From the NCBI RefSeq assembly GCF_028682635.1, contig NZ_JANHLK010000034.1, forward strand, positions 1 to 54,171: a stretch of 54,171 nt of DNA. The letters are read 5' to 3'. How positions within the stretch are numbered: the stretch's first letter is position 1; each line of letters begins with the position of its first letter. A program made the translations under genes and the position numbers. Under the pieces are notes generated by a model. The model did no database searches. It worked only from the letters and a program-made list of their open reading frames with translations, and was not told the DNA's origin. Origin of the DNA: Pseudomonas putida (GTDB lineage: Bacteria; Pseudomonadota; Gammaproteobacteria; Pseudomonadales; Pseudomonadaceae). Below are positions 32,457 to 40,540 of the stretch, one piece after another.

Positions 32457-33740
32457 ATGAAACAAGCACATGTAAACAGCTACTACGCCGCCACCCGCAA
32501 CTTCACCGGCGATTTCCCGGTGCTGGAGGGCGCGGTGGACTGCGACGTCTGCGTGATCGGCGCCGGTTACACCGGCCTGTCCTCGGCACTGTTCCTCGCT
32601 GAAGCGGGCTACAGCGTCACCGTGCTCGAAGCCGCCAAAGTCGGCTTCGGCGCCAGCGGTCGCAACGGTGGCCAACTGGTCAACTCTTATAGCCGTGACG
32701 TCGATGTCATCGAAGAGCGCTACGGCGACAAGACCGCCGAAGTCCTCGGCAGCATGATTTTCGAAGGCGCCGACATCATCCGTCAGCGCATACAGCACTA
32801 CGACATCCAGTGCGATTACCGTCCGGGCGGTATCTTCGCCGCGATGAACAAGAAGCAGCTCAAGGGCCTGGCCGAACAGAAGAAGGGCTGGGAGCGCTAC
32901 GGCAACAAGAACCTGACGATGCTCGGCAAGGATGACATCAAGCGCGAAGTCGGTTCCGACGCCTACGTCGGCGGCCTGCTGGACATGCAGGGCGGGCACA
33001 TTCACCCGCTGAACCTGGCGCTGGGCGAGGCTTCGGCGATCATCGGCCTGGGCGGCAAGATCTACGAGCAATCGGCGGCGGTGGAAATCACCTACGGCGA
33101 GCCGATCACCGTACGCACCGCCAAAGGCGTGGTGAAGGCCAAGTACCTGCTGATCGCCGGTAACGCCTACCTGCCGCAGGGCCTGGACAACCGCGTGACC
33201 AGCAAGAGCATGCCGTGCGGTTCGCAGATTGTCGTCACCGAGCCGTTGTCGGAAAAGCAGGCCCGCAGCCTGATCAAGAACAACTACTGCGTCGAAGACT
33301 GCAACTACCTGCTCGACTACTACCGCCTGACCGCCGACAACCGCCTGCTCTACGGCGGCGGCGTGGTCTACGGCGCCCGTGAGCCGGACGACATCGAACA
33401 ACTGATCCGCCCGAAAATCCTCAAGACCTTCCCGCAGTTGAAGGACGTGAAGATCGACTACCGCTGGACCGGCAATTTCCTGCTGACCATGTCGCGCATG
33501 CCGCAATTCGGCCGTATCGAGAAAAACGCCTACTACATGCAGGGCTACAGCGGCCACGGCGTCACCTGTTCGCACCTGGCGGGCAAGCTGATTTCGGAAA
33601 TGATCCGCGGTGACGCCGAACGCTTCGACGCCTTCGCCTCGCTGCCGCACATGCCGATGATCGGCGGGCGCACCTTCTCGGCGCCGTTGACCGCCCTGGG
33701 CGCGGTGTACTACTCGCTGCGCGACCGTTTCGGGATCTAA
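32457..33740 (+). CDS. puuB: Gamma-glutamylputrescine oxidase (PuuB), FAD-dependent
   Basis: A 427-residue DAO-type flavoprotein. The dinucleotide-binding motif CVIGAGYTGLSSALFLAEAG lies near 31-50 and GFGASGRNGGQ follows near 63. C-terminal segments YYMQGYSGHGVTCS and GGRTFSAPL complete the family pattern. It oxidises gamma-glutamylputrescine to the aldehyde with release of ammonia and peroxide. CGGAG eight bases before the ATG at 32457 supports the start; the open frame extends upstream without a start signal. A terminator follows. Confidence 0.92.
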   Translation: MKQAHVNSYYAATRNFTGDFPVLEGAVDCDVCVIGAGYTGLSSALFLAEAGYSVTVLEAAKVGFGASGRNGGQLVNSYSRDVDVIEERYGDKTAEVLGSMIFEGADIIRQRIQHYDIQCDYRPGGIFAAMNKKQLKGLAEQKKGWERYGNKNLTMLGKDDIKREVGSDAYVGGLLDMQGGHIHPLNLALGEASAIIGLGGKIYEQSAAVEITYGEPITVRTAKGVVKAKYLLIAGNAYLPQGLDNRVTSKSMPCGSQIVVTEPLSEKQARSLIKNNYCVEDCNYLLDYYRLTADNRLLYGGGVVYGAREPDDIEQLIRPKILKTFPQLKDVKIDYRWTGNFLLTMSRMPQFGRIEKNAYYMQGYSGHGVTCSHLAGKLISEMIRGDAERFDAFASLPHMPMIGGRTFSAPLTALGAVYYSLRDRFGI

Positions 33741-33750
33741 GCTTTACCTC

Positions 33751-33786
33751 GCCGGTGGTCAACCCCAGGAAGGCCACCGGCTTTTT
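33751..33786 (+). terminator. Intrinsic terminator after puuB
   Basis: GCCGGTGG and CCACCGGC pair around a 15-base loop, followed by five T. It lies 10 bases after the puuB stop. Confidence 0.85.
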
Positions 33787-33807
33787 ACCTGAAACACCAC
33801 GTTCCCG

Positions 33808-33892
33808 TGTAGGAGCTGCCGCAGGCTGCGATCTTTTGATCTTGCTTTTCAAGATCAAGATCAAAAGATCGCAGCCTGCGGCAGCTCCTACA
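33808..33892. repeat. Perfect 37-bp inverted repeat
   Basis: Arms starting TGTAGGAGCTGCCGCAGGCT are perfectly complementary over 37 bases around an 11-base loop. This is the second copy of the element at 23764-23848, between the puuB terminator and the puuR-like gene. Confidence 0.85.
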
Positions 33893-34011
33893 GCAACACC
33901 CACAAACGTGATTTAATAGCCGCCTTTCACGTTTCCGGGACAGGAAAACGGCGCGATCCACGCCTGCTCTCCACCCCCATTACCCTTGCGTACCAAGCAC
34001 ATAAGGCTGTC

Positions 34012-34560
34012 ATGGACACGGGCTCACGACTCAAATTAGTACGCGAAAGCTACAAACTGTCCCAGCGCGAGCTGGCCCGGCGTAGCGGCGTCACCAATGC
34101 CACCATTTCCCTGATCGAGCAGAATCGCGTCAGTCCTTCCGTCAGCTCGCTGAAAAAGCTGCTCGAAGGCATCCCCATGTCCCTGGCCGACTTCTTCACC
34201 TTCGATCAACCGCCGCGCGAGCACCAATACGTCTTCCGCGCCAACGAACAGCCCGACCTCGGCCGCCACGGCCTGCGCCTGCTATTGATCGGCGCGTCCG
34301 TGCCAAGCCGGCAGATGCGTCTGCTGCGCGAACAATACGCACCGGGTGCCAGTTCCGGGGAAGAGCCGATCGTGCATTCGGAAGGCGAGGAGTGCGGTCT
34401 GGTCACCCGTGGCACCGTCGAATTGACGGTGGATGGGCAGATCAGTGTGCTCAATGCCGGGGACGGGTATTACTTTCCGACGACCTTGCCGCACAAGTTT
34501 CGCAATATCGGCCAGGATGAGGCGGAAATCATCAGCGCGAACACGCCGGCGAACTTCTGA
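34012..34560 (+). CDS. puuR: PuuR-like XRE-cupin transcriptional regulator
   Basis: A 182-residue regulator with an N-terminal Cro/C1-type helix-turn-helix (about 6-60, LSQRELARRSGVTNATISLI) and a C-terminal cupin (about 110-178, with EGEECGLVTRGTVEL). This architecture is that of PuuR, which represses putrescine genes until putrescine binds. Its place behind puuA-puuC-puuB supports the role. A bidirectional terminator follows about 50 bases downstream. Confidence 0.9.
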   Translation: MDTGSRLKLVRESYKLSQRELARRSGVTNATISLIEQNRVSPSVSSLKKLLEGIPMSLADFFTFDQPPREHQYVFRANEQPDLGRHGLRLLLIGASVPSRQMRLLREQYAPGASSGEEPIVHSEGEECGLVTRGTVELTVDGQISVLNAGDGYYFPTTLPHKFRNIGQDEAEIISANTPANF

Positions 34561-34605
34561 TTACGGCGGGTGTGATCCGGCGGCGCATCATCCATGGCGC
34601 TTGAT

Positions 34606-34641
34606 AAAAAACCGATGCCCGCTCAGGCATCGGTTTTTTTT
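34606..34641. terminator. Bidirectional intrinsic terminator
   Basis: ACCGATGCC and GGCATCGGT flank a six-base loop, with an A-run before and an eight-T run after. It ends puuR on the plus strand and the exported-protein gene (stop at 34640) on the minus strand. Confidence 0.9.
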
Positions 34642-35065
34642 ATTTGGTCTTCCAGTGACCACCGCCCGACTCGCAATCAATCTTGGCTTGGGCGATGTGC
34701 TCGGCACCGTAGTAATACGTCGTGACCTGGGCATTGTCGGGAATGTTGACCGACTGACTGTTCTTGTCCTTGCTGGTGGAATGAGGGTTGGCCAGGGATT
34801 CCTGGGTCAAGGTGGCGATGCAGGTGGCCTGGTAATGATCGTCACAATGTTCGACTTTCTTCTTGGTACTGGTCAGCATCTCCTTGCTCTCGTTGCTGCA
34901 TGACCAGTCGATGGAATTGACCGGCATGCCTTCGTACTCATAGCAGCTATGACTTTCCACCACGGGAATGGAAGCGCTTTGGGATCGGGTCAGCACGTCG
35001 CAACCTTCGGCGTACGCCAGGGCAGGGCACAGGCCAGCGAGCAAAAGCAGCAGTCTAGTGTTCAT
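34640..35065 (-). CDS. Small exported protein of unknown function
   Basis: A 141-residue protein with a signal peptide (about 1-19, ALAYA/E) and five cysteines in the mature part (positions 22, 41, 55, 74, 82 region), some of which may form disulfides. It ends in an Asp-Cys-Glu-Ser-Gly-Gly-Gly-His-Trp tail (residues about 130-138). GGAGAGGAAATC before the ATG is a good start signal. The stop codon lies inside the T-tract of the shared terminator. No family was recognised. Confidence 0.7.
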   Translation of the reverse strand: MNTRLLLLLAGLCPALAYAEGCDVLTRSQSASIPVVESHSCYEYEGMPVNSIDWSCSNESKEMLTSTKKKVEHCDDHYQATCIATLTQESLANPHSTSKDKNSQSVNIPDNAQVTTYYYGAEHIAQAKIDCESGGGHWKTK

Positions 35066-35193
35066 CGGGATTTCCTCTCCAATGGCGCCTTGTTTGATCC
35101 AGGATCAGCGCTGATAAAGTTTCGAAACCCCGATGTGGCCTGTGGTTCCATGCATTTCGCTCAGTCACGAAGCGTTAACGCATTTCCCCGGCC

Positions 35194-35412
35194 TTATTGT
35201 CTGGCCTGTGCTGGATCCGGGTGGTGAGCGATGTGCTTTGGCCCCGCCAGGGCCCACAGGATCAGCCCGATCAGCGGCACAAACACGATCACCACCATCC
35301 ACACGCCTTTGCTGCTCGCTTTGCCTGCGCTTTTGCGCACCCGATTGATGGCCCACAACTCGATCAACAGAAGAACGGCTGCCAATACAATCCACGTCGT
35401 TTCGATCTGCAT
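35194..35412 (-). CDS. Small membrane protein with PLDc_N domain
   Basis: A 72-residue inner-membrane protein with two hydrophobic segments (about 7-24 and 37-56) of the phospholipase D nuclease N-terminal (PLDc_N) type: VFVPLIGLILWALAGPKH. Such short proteins lack catalysis and their role is unknown. The AGGAGGTGA sequence before the ATG is close to a perfect Shine-Dalgarno. Confidence 0.8.
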   Translation of the reverse strand: MQIETTWIVLAAVLLLIELWAINRVRKSAGKASSKGVWMVVIVFVPLIGLILWALAGPKHIAHHPDPAQARQ

Positions 35413-35675
35413 GTAGTCACCTCCTGAATAGTCTTTCAGTTAGGTGGGCAGGTGGACACAGGGTTCAGTTAATTTGCGGTTTTCTAGAATGGTGGTATCG
35501 GCGCACTCTAACGTTCGTCGGATCTCATGTGGCTATCAGCGGATTTGGCTGCCCGTTCCATCACGGCTGCTAAGCTTCGTCGTTGCAGCACCCGAGCCTG
35601 TCCTGGGCTCACGTTGCGTGCGCAACCACGGAGTTCCACCTCTTTTCCTGTCGGCAATCTGCACGGAGGCAGGCG

Positions 35676-36479
35676 ATGGTGATCAAGCGCATGGTTGATT
35701 CGAGCGCGGCGGGGGTTCCCGTGGCCCTCGATCCTGAAGAGATGCAGCGCGTACTGGCGTTGCTGCTGGCCAGCCCGTTGTTCGCCAAATCCCGGCGCAT
35801 GGGCAGTTTGTTGCGCTTTCTGGTCGAGCACGACCTGCAACCTTCAAATACCCCCCTTACCGAACACGCCATCGGCATCGCGGTGTTCCGTCGCGATCCG
35901 GCGGTGTACTGCACCGGCGACGATCCGGTGGTGCGGGTGCAGGTGGGGCGGTTGCGGCGCAAGCTCGCGGCGCATTACGCCAGCAACGGCCAGCAGGACC
36001 CGGTGCGGCTGAGCATACCGGCCGGGTGTTATCGCCTGGCTTATCAGCGGTTGCAAACCAAGGGGATCGCCACCCGCCATCCGGTTTTGCAGATCCAGCC
36101 GTTCACCTGCATCACCCCGGATGGCGATGACTTCGCCCGGGGCTTGTGCGAAGAGCTGAGCTGTCGCTTGTTCGAGTCGTTCGAGCAAACGCAAAGCGTG
36201 GCCAATCATGTGTTGATGAAGGTGCCGCGCAGCAGCGTAAAAGCAGCGGATGGGGGACGCGGCGGGCGCTACAGCTATTGCCTGGAGGGCAGCGTGCGGG
36301 TCGAGCCGGCGCGGGTGCGGGCGTCGTTGCGCCTGGTGGATGTGGCGCAGGGGCGGATTCGCTGGTCGGCGCAGTTCGATCGCAACCAGCCTTATGGCAT
36401 CGCCACCCAGGAGGACCTGGCGCAATCGATCTGCCTGTCCCTAACGGGCTACTTTGCCAAAGGCGCCATCGACGAATGA
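35676..36479 (+). CDS. Winged-helix regulator with TolB/FlgO-like C-terminal domain
   Basis: A 267-residue protein. Residues about 15-120 match the winged-helix module found at the N-terminus of many adenylate-cyclase/TPR regulators: LLRFLVEHDL, LTEHAIGIAVFRRDP, VVRVQVGRLRRKLAAHYA, LSIPAGCYRLAY. Residues about 135-260 resemble the TolB N-terminal/FlgO-like domain (GLCEELSCRLF, YCLEGSVRVE, GRIRWSAQFDR). GGAGG six bases before the ATG fixes the start; the frame is open further up without a signal. It converges on an unknown gene and may control it, but the target is inference. Confidence 0.7.
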   Translation: MVIKRMVDSSAAGVPVALDPEEMQRVLALLLASPLFAKSRRMGSLLRFLVEHDLQPSNTPLTEHAIGIAVFRRDPAVYCTGDDPVVRVQVGRLRRKLAAHYASNGQQDPVRLSIPAGCYRLAYQRLQTKGIATRHPVLQIQPFTCITPDGDDFARGLCEELSCRLFESFEQTQSVANHVLMKVPRSSVKAADGGRGGRYSYCLEGSVRVEPARVRASLRLVDVAQGRIRWSAQFDRNQPYGIATQEDLAQSICLSLTGYFAKGAIDE

Positions 36480-36481
36480 AA

Positions 36482-36503
36482 GGGGCAACCCTGGGGTTGC
36501 CCC
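36482..36503. other. GC-rich hairpin between convergent genes
   Basis: GGGGCAACC and GGTTGCCCC close a four-base loop between the two converging stops. There is no T-tract on either strand, so it may be an mRNA 3' stabiliser or a weak terminator. Confidence 0.5.
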
Positions 36504-36515
36504 GGTGCGCAGCAG

Positions 36516-37253
36516 TTACACGGTTTTCCATTGACCGCCTTCGTAAAGGCGACCGGCGGTGTTTTCGAACGTCAGGTCGATTTCGATCGCCTTGGAGCGT
36601 GAGGTACTGAACATGGTACTGGTCTGTACGTTCTGTTCGAACCATACGAGGATGGTTTCAACGGGGGTCAGTACGGTTTTACCGGTGACGACCGGGTCCA
36701 CCGCCACGTAGATCGGCGTGCTGACCTGATTGCCATCGATGCCGGTGGACAGCTGGTTGATCCCCGGATGGATCGGTGCGTACTCGTTCACAAAGGTCAT
36801 GGACACGTCCGGGCCGCCCGTGATCGCCGGGCTCAGCAGGCCGTGTTCATCGAGTGTCGAGGTTTGCCCAAGACCGATATTGACGATGTTGGTCGAGACT
36901 TTGACCTGGACGTTTTCCTTGAACACGTTGGAGGCGAACAGCTGATACAACGGCGTCCAGCTGAATTCGTTATTGCTCAGGTACGCGACATAGGACTGCC
37001 AGACCACGTTGTAGTCGGCGGTGCCGACCTTCTTGGCAAAGCACAGCTTGTAGCCAGACTTCTTGAGCAGGGTCAGGTCGCCGGCGGCGATTTCGATGGT
37101 GACGGTTTTTTGCGCCGCCGCCAGGGCGGACTTCAAGACCCTGCCATAGTCCGACGCCTTCAGTTGCGTTGCACCCATGATCGACTTGACGGCTTCTTGC
37201 ACATCATCGTGCAGCTGCTGGCGTTGTTGGCTGACAGCGTTTGATTGGCTCAT
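36516..37253 (-). CDS. Unrecognised soluble protein (245 residues)
   Basis: A 245-residue protein with no signal peptide or membrane segment. After a helical N-terminus (1-45) it is rich in beta-type, Thr/Val/Asn-containing sequence with conserved-looking blocks GYKLCFAKKV, QSYVAYLSNNEFSWTPLYQL and GLGQTSTLDEHGLLSPAITG. GAGGG five bases before the ATG at 37253 fixes the start. The composition suggests a beta-sandwich or barrel binding protein or toxin-like protein, but no family could be named. It is probably in the same strand unit as the 78-residue gene upstream, separated by 193 bases. Confidence 0.65.
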   Translation of the reverse strand: MSQSNAVSQQRQQLHDDVQEAVKSIMGATQLKASDYGRVLKSALAAAQKTVTIEIAAGDLTLLKKSGYKLCFAKKVGTADYNVVWQSYVAYLSNNEFSWTPLYQLFASNVFKENVQVKVSTNIVNIGLGQTSTLDEHGLLSPAITGGPDVSMTFVNEYAPIHPGINQLSTGIDGNQVSTPIYVAVDPVVTGKTVLTPVETILVWFEQNVQTSTMFSTSRSKAIEIDLTFENTAGRLYEGGQWKTV

Positions 37254-37446
37254 GGTGTCCCTCTTCCTTGGTGGTGTGTTGGGCAATCGATGGGTGGAGG
37301 GCAGTCAACCCGGTCCATCCATCGAGGGCTTCACTCTAGGTTCAAGCAGCGCATGGGCTAAGTGTCTTGGCGTTACAGGCGGGTAACGGGGGGGTATCAA
37401 TCAGGTTGAAGTGGCGGGGCGAACGACGGGCCGCCCCGCCAGGGCC

Positions 37447-37683
37447 TCAGGCTGCCTTCACATCGGCCCAGACGAAGTTCCAGCTGGTACGCTTGCCCTT
37501 GGCAATCTCGATCAGCTTGTTCTCATACACCGTGTGATTGACCAGGCCGGCGTAGGTCAGGGTGCGAGCAGCGTTGTTGCCGCTGCACTCGCCCGGTACG
37601 CCGCCAGACTCGAACATGGCTTTTATCATGTCGGCTTCCGACGGGGCGCTGCTCTGGTTTTTTTCAACTTTGACGAAACTCAT
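37447..37683 (-). CDS. Unrecognised small protein (78 residues)
   Basis: A 78-residue soluble protein starting MSFVKVEKNQSSAPSEADMI, with a central GVPGECSGNNAARTLTYAGL and one cysteine. A good Shine-Dalgarno (GAGGTGA) precedes the ATG at 37683. It lies upstream of, and in the same direction as, the 245-residue unknown, so the two may act together. No family was recognised. Confidence 0.6.
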   Translation of the reverse strand: MSFVKVEKNQSSAPSEADMIKAMFESGGVPGECSGNNAARTLTYAGLVNHTVYENKLIEIAKGKRTSWNFVWADVKAA

Positions 37684-37878
37684 GATGTCACCTCTTCCGT
37701 GATGGGAAATCGGTGCGGTTGAGGGTCGACAGCGTTCGTGCCTGCCGCAACACACCGAAGGCCATACTGTATTGGCCTGCCGTGCGGCGCAGAAGTGACA
37801 AGTGGGGCGGTGAGGTAACAGCACGATCGGGGGGACGTATCAGCGAGGTATCAAGCGCGGGTCGATTCAGGTGGAGTT

Positions 37879-37925
37879 TGCTCGCGAAAGGCCTGACGAT
37901 CCATGTCAGGGCTTTGTCGCGAGCA
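37879..37925. repeat. Inverted repeat downstream of the NCS1 permease gene
   Basis: TGCTCGCGA...GGCCTGAC pairs with GTCAGGGC...TCGCGAGCA around a short centre. It is a REP-like hairpin 17 bases past the permease stop and could end or protect that mRNA. Confidence 0.65.
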
Positions 37926-37941
37926 GGCTTGTGGATCTTGA

Positions 37942-39357
37942 TTACAGGCTGGTAGCGAGTTTCCCACTCGACAACCGACGCTTGTAGGCACTGTCGCGAT
38001 TGGCCAGCCACCAGTACAGCGGCGAGGTAATCACCAGGCCCACCACCCAGGACAGATCCGCACCGTTGATGTGCTCGGAAATCGGTCCGACGTACAGCGG
38101 CGTGTTCATGAACGGAATCTGCACCAGGATGCCGATCGCGTAGGCCAGCAGCGCCTGCGGGTTGTAGCGCCCGTAGATGCCGCCATCGACGTGGAAGATC
38201 GAGTCGATGTCGTACTTGCCCTTGTGAATGGCGTAGAAGTCGATCAGGTTGATCGCCGTCCACGGCACCAGCACCACCAGCAACACCAGCACCATGTCGA
38301 CGAAGTGGCCGATGAAGTCAGCGGAGGCACCGACGGCGGCGAAGCAGCAGGCGCCGAGCACGATCACCGAGAGCACGGCGCGGCTCTTGGCGGTGGGGAT
38401 CCAGCGGTAGGCGAAGGTCTGCACCAGGGTGATCAGCGACAGTACCGCGCCGTAGAGGTTGAGGGCGTTGTGGCTGATGACGCTGAGCAAAAACAGCACC
38501 AGCATCAGCGGGCCGATGGAACCGGTGGCGAGCTTGACCGCGTCCATGGTGTCCATGCCGACGGGCGTGGCCAGTACGGCGACGGCGCCGAAGACGAACG
38601 ACAGGCTGGAACCGAGCACGGTGCCCAGGTAGGTGGTCCAGAAGGTCGACGCCACGGGCACGTCGGCTGGCAGGTAGCGCGAGTAGTCGGACACGTAGGG
38701 CGCGAAGGCGATTTGCCAGAGTGCGGCCAGGGACACCGTCGCCAGCCAGCCGGAGATGTTGAAGCTGCCGCGGGTGAGGAAGTCGTCCGTCTGCACGTGG
38801 GTCAGGATGTAGGCGAAACCCAGCACGATGCCAATGCCCAGCACCCAGGTGCCGATACGATTGAGCACGTGGATGAAGCGATAGCCGATGATGCCGATGA
38901 TGCCCGAACCCAGGGCGCCGATGACGATGCCCACGGGCACCGGGACGCTGTCGACCACGCCGTGCAGGGATTTGCCCGCCAGCACGATGTTGGAGGCGAA
39001 GAAGCCGATGTACATGACGCCGGCGATCAGCACCACCAGCAGCGCGCCGAGGGAGCCGAATTGCGCGCGGCTCTGGATCATCTGCGGGATGCCCATCTGC
39101 GGGCCCTGGGCCGAGTGCAGCGCCATCAGCACGCCGCCGACCAGATGGCCGACGAGGATGGCGACGATGCCCCACACCAGGTTCAGGTGAAACAGCTGCA
39201 CGCCGAGGGCGCCGGTGACGATGGGCAAGGGCGCGATGTTGCCACCGAACCACAGGGTGAACAGGTCGCGCGTCTTGCCATGACGGTCTTGCGGCGGCAC
39301 GTAGCCGATCGTGTGTTTCTCGATGAGCGGAGCGCTCGTTGCTGCAGTGGTTACCAT
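37942..39357 (-). CDS. NCS1-family (cytosine permease-type) nucleobase transporter
   Basis: A 471-residue membrane protein with about twelve helices, of the nucleobase-cation symporter-1 group. Characteristic parts are the entry TLWFGGNIAPLPIVTGALG (about 34-52), QMIQSRAQFG and the mid-protein APYVSDYSRYLP. GGAG precedes the ATG at 39357. It is divergent from a LysR gene, whose other neighbour is a catabolic operon with RidA and a flavin monooxygenase. It probably imports the N-containing heterocycle or small cation substrate of that operon. The exact ligand is unknown. Confidence 0.88.
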   Translation of the reverse strand: MVTTAATSAPLIEKHTIGYVPPQDRHGKTRDLFTLWFGGNIAPLPIVTGALGVQLFHLNLVWGIVAILVGHLVGGVLMALHSAQGPQMGIPQMIQSRAQFGSLGALLVVLIAGVMYIGFFASNIVLAGKSLHGVVDSVPVPVGIVIGALGSGIIGIIGYRFIHVLNRIGTWVLGIGIVLGFAYILTHVQTDDFLTRGSFNISGWLATVSLAALWQIAFAPYVSDYSRYLPADVPVASTFWTTYLGTVLGSSLSFVFGAVAVLATPVGMDTMDAVKLATGSIGPLMLVLFLLSVISHNALNLYGAVLSLITLVQTFAYRWIPTAKSRAVLSVIVLGACCFAAVGASADFIGHFVDMVLVLLVVLVPWTAINLIDFYAIHKGKYDIDSIFHVDGGIYGRYNPQALLAYAIGILVQIPFMNTPLYVGPISEHINGADLSWVVGLVITSPLYWWLANRDSAYKRRLSSGKLATSL

Positions 39358-39471
39358 GACGAACTCCAAGGCAAAGTGAGTACGTGGACGTACTTCGGTG
39401 AGCGTCGCGCGAACGACGCTTTTCTTGTTGGAGCGATCATGTGCAATGGCTCGGGATAGATAAATTAGTAA

Positions 39472-39487
39472 GTTTGTTGCTTCAAAC
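39472..39487. promoter_or_regulatory. Candidate LysR operator (T-N11-A dyad)
   Basis: GTTTG-TTGCTT-CAAAC is a symmetric dyad containing the T-N11-A pattern of LysR-type sites. It lies in the 256-base divergent region between the NCS1 permease and the lysR gene. Confidence 0.5.
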
Positions 39488-39613
39488 CTTAAAAAATATA
39501 TGCCGCGCCGGCGGTCGCCTCCGGTATGTTCAGCCTTGACCGCAGGCCGGCACCAACCCCTTGTGTGCGCTGCCGATTCCTTGACCCTGATGTTCTGTTT
39601 TCCGGAGGTTCCC

Positions 39614-40525
39614 ATGGCCGCCTACAACCTGCGCCAGCTCAGGTATTTCGTCACCACGGCCGACTGCGGCAGCGTGGCGGAGGCCTCGCGCAAGCTCTAC
39701 ATCGCGCAGCCATCGGTATCGACGGCGATAAAGCACCTGGAAGAAAGTTTTGGTGTGCAACTGTTCATCCGCCATCACGCCCAGGGGGTGTCGCTGACGC
39801 CGAGCGGCTCGCGGTTCTACCGCAAGGCCCAGGAGCTGCTGCGGGTCGCCCATGAGTTCGAGCAGAACGCCCTGGCGGACAACGACGTGGTGGCGGGACA
39901 GATCGACATCGGTTGTTTTGAAACCGTGGCACCGCTGTACCTGCCACGCCTGATCGCCGGTTTCAAGGAGCGCTGGCCCGGGGTGGAAATACGCATTCGC
40001 GATGGCGAGCAGCAGGAGCTGGTGCAGGCGTTGACCGCCGGCAGCATCGACATGGCCATGGTCTACGAACATGACCTGGACAGCACCATCGAGACCGTGG
40101 CGCTGATGCCGGCCCAGCAACCCTATGCCTTGCTGCCCGCCGACCATCGCTTCGCCCAGCAGGCGAAAGTCTCGCTGCACGACCTGGTGCTGGAGCCGAT
40201 GATTTTGCTGGACGTGGTGCCCAGCCGAACCTACTTCGTGAGCATATTCGAAGAGCGCGGGCTGACGCCGAACATCGTGTTCAGCTCGCCGTCGATCGAG
40301 ATGGTGCGCGGGATGGTCGGGCGGGGTTTCGGCTTTTCGATCCTGGTGACCAAACCGTTTTCCGAATACACCTATGACGGGCAGAAAGTCGTGTGCGTGC
40401 CGCTGGCCGAAAACGTCACCGGCTCGGGGTTGTCCGCGGCGTGGTTGCGCCGGGCACAGCTGACCAAACCGGTGCAGCTGTTCGTCGATTACTGCCAGGA
40501 AGAACTGGCCCGACTCTATACCTGA
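39614..40525 (+). CDS. LysR-family transcriptional regulator
   Basis: A 303-residue regulator with winged helix at 1-62 (SVAEASRKLYIAQPSVSTAI) and an effector domain of the CysB/CynR type. CCGGAGG six bases before the ATG fixes the start. It is flanked by the divergent NCS1 permease and the converging catabolic operon, and so most likely controls the import and breakdown of one compound. The stop is 15 bases from the ArgE-like stop. Confidence 0.92.
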   Translation: MAAYNLRQLRYFVTTADCGSVAEASRKLYIAQPSVSTAIKHLEESFGVQLFIRHHAQGVSLTPSGSRFYRKAQELLRVAHEFEQNALADNDVVAGQIDIGCFETVAPLYLPRLIAGFKERWPGVEIRIRDGEQQELVQALTAGSIDMAMVYEHDLDSTIETVALMPAQQPYALLPADHRFAQQAKVSLHDLVLEPMILLDVVPSRTYFVSIFEERGLTPNIVFSSPSIEMVRGMVGRGFGFSILVTKPFSEYTYDGQKVVCVPLAENVTGSGLSAAWLRRAQLTKPVQLFVDYCQEELARLYT

Positions 40526-40540
40526 GCGTCGGGCCAGGGA

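Noticed and set aside
38071..39459. A 462-codon plus-strand frame rich in His, Asp and Gln
   Set aside because: It mirrors the NCS1 permease codons; repetitive polar composition is typical of the antisense of a membrane protein gene.
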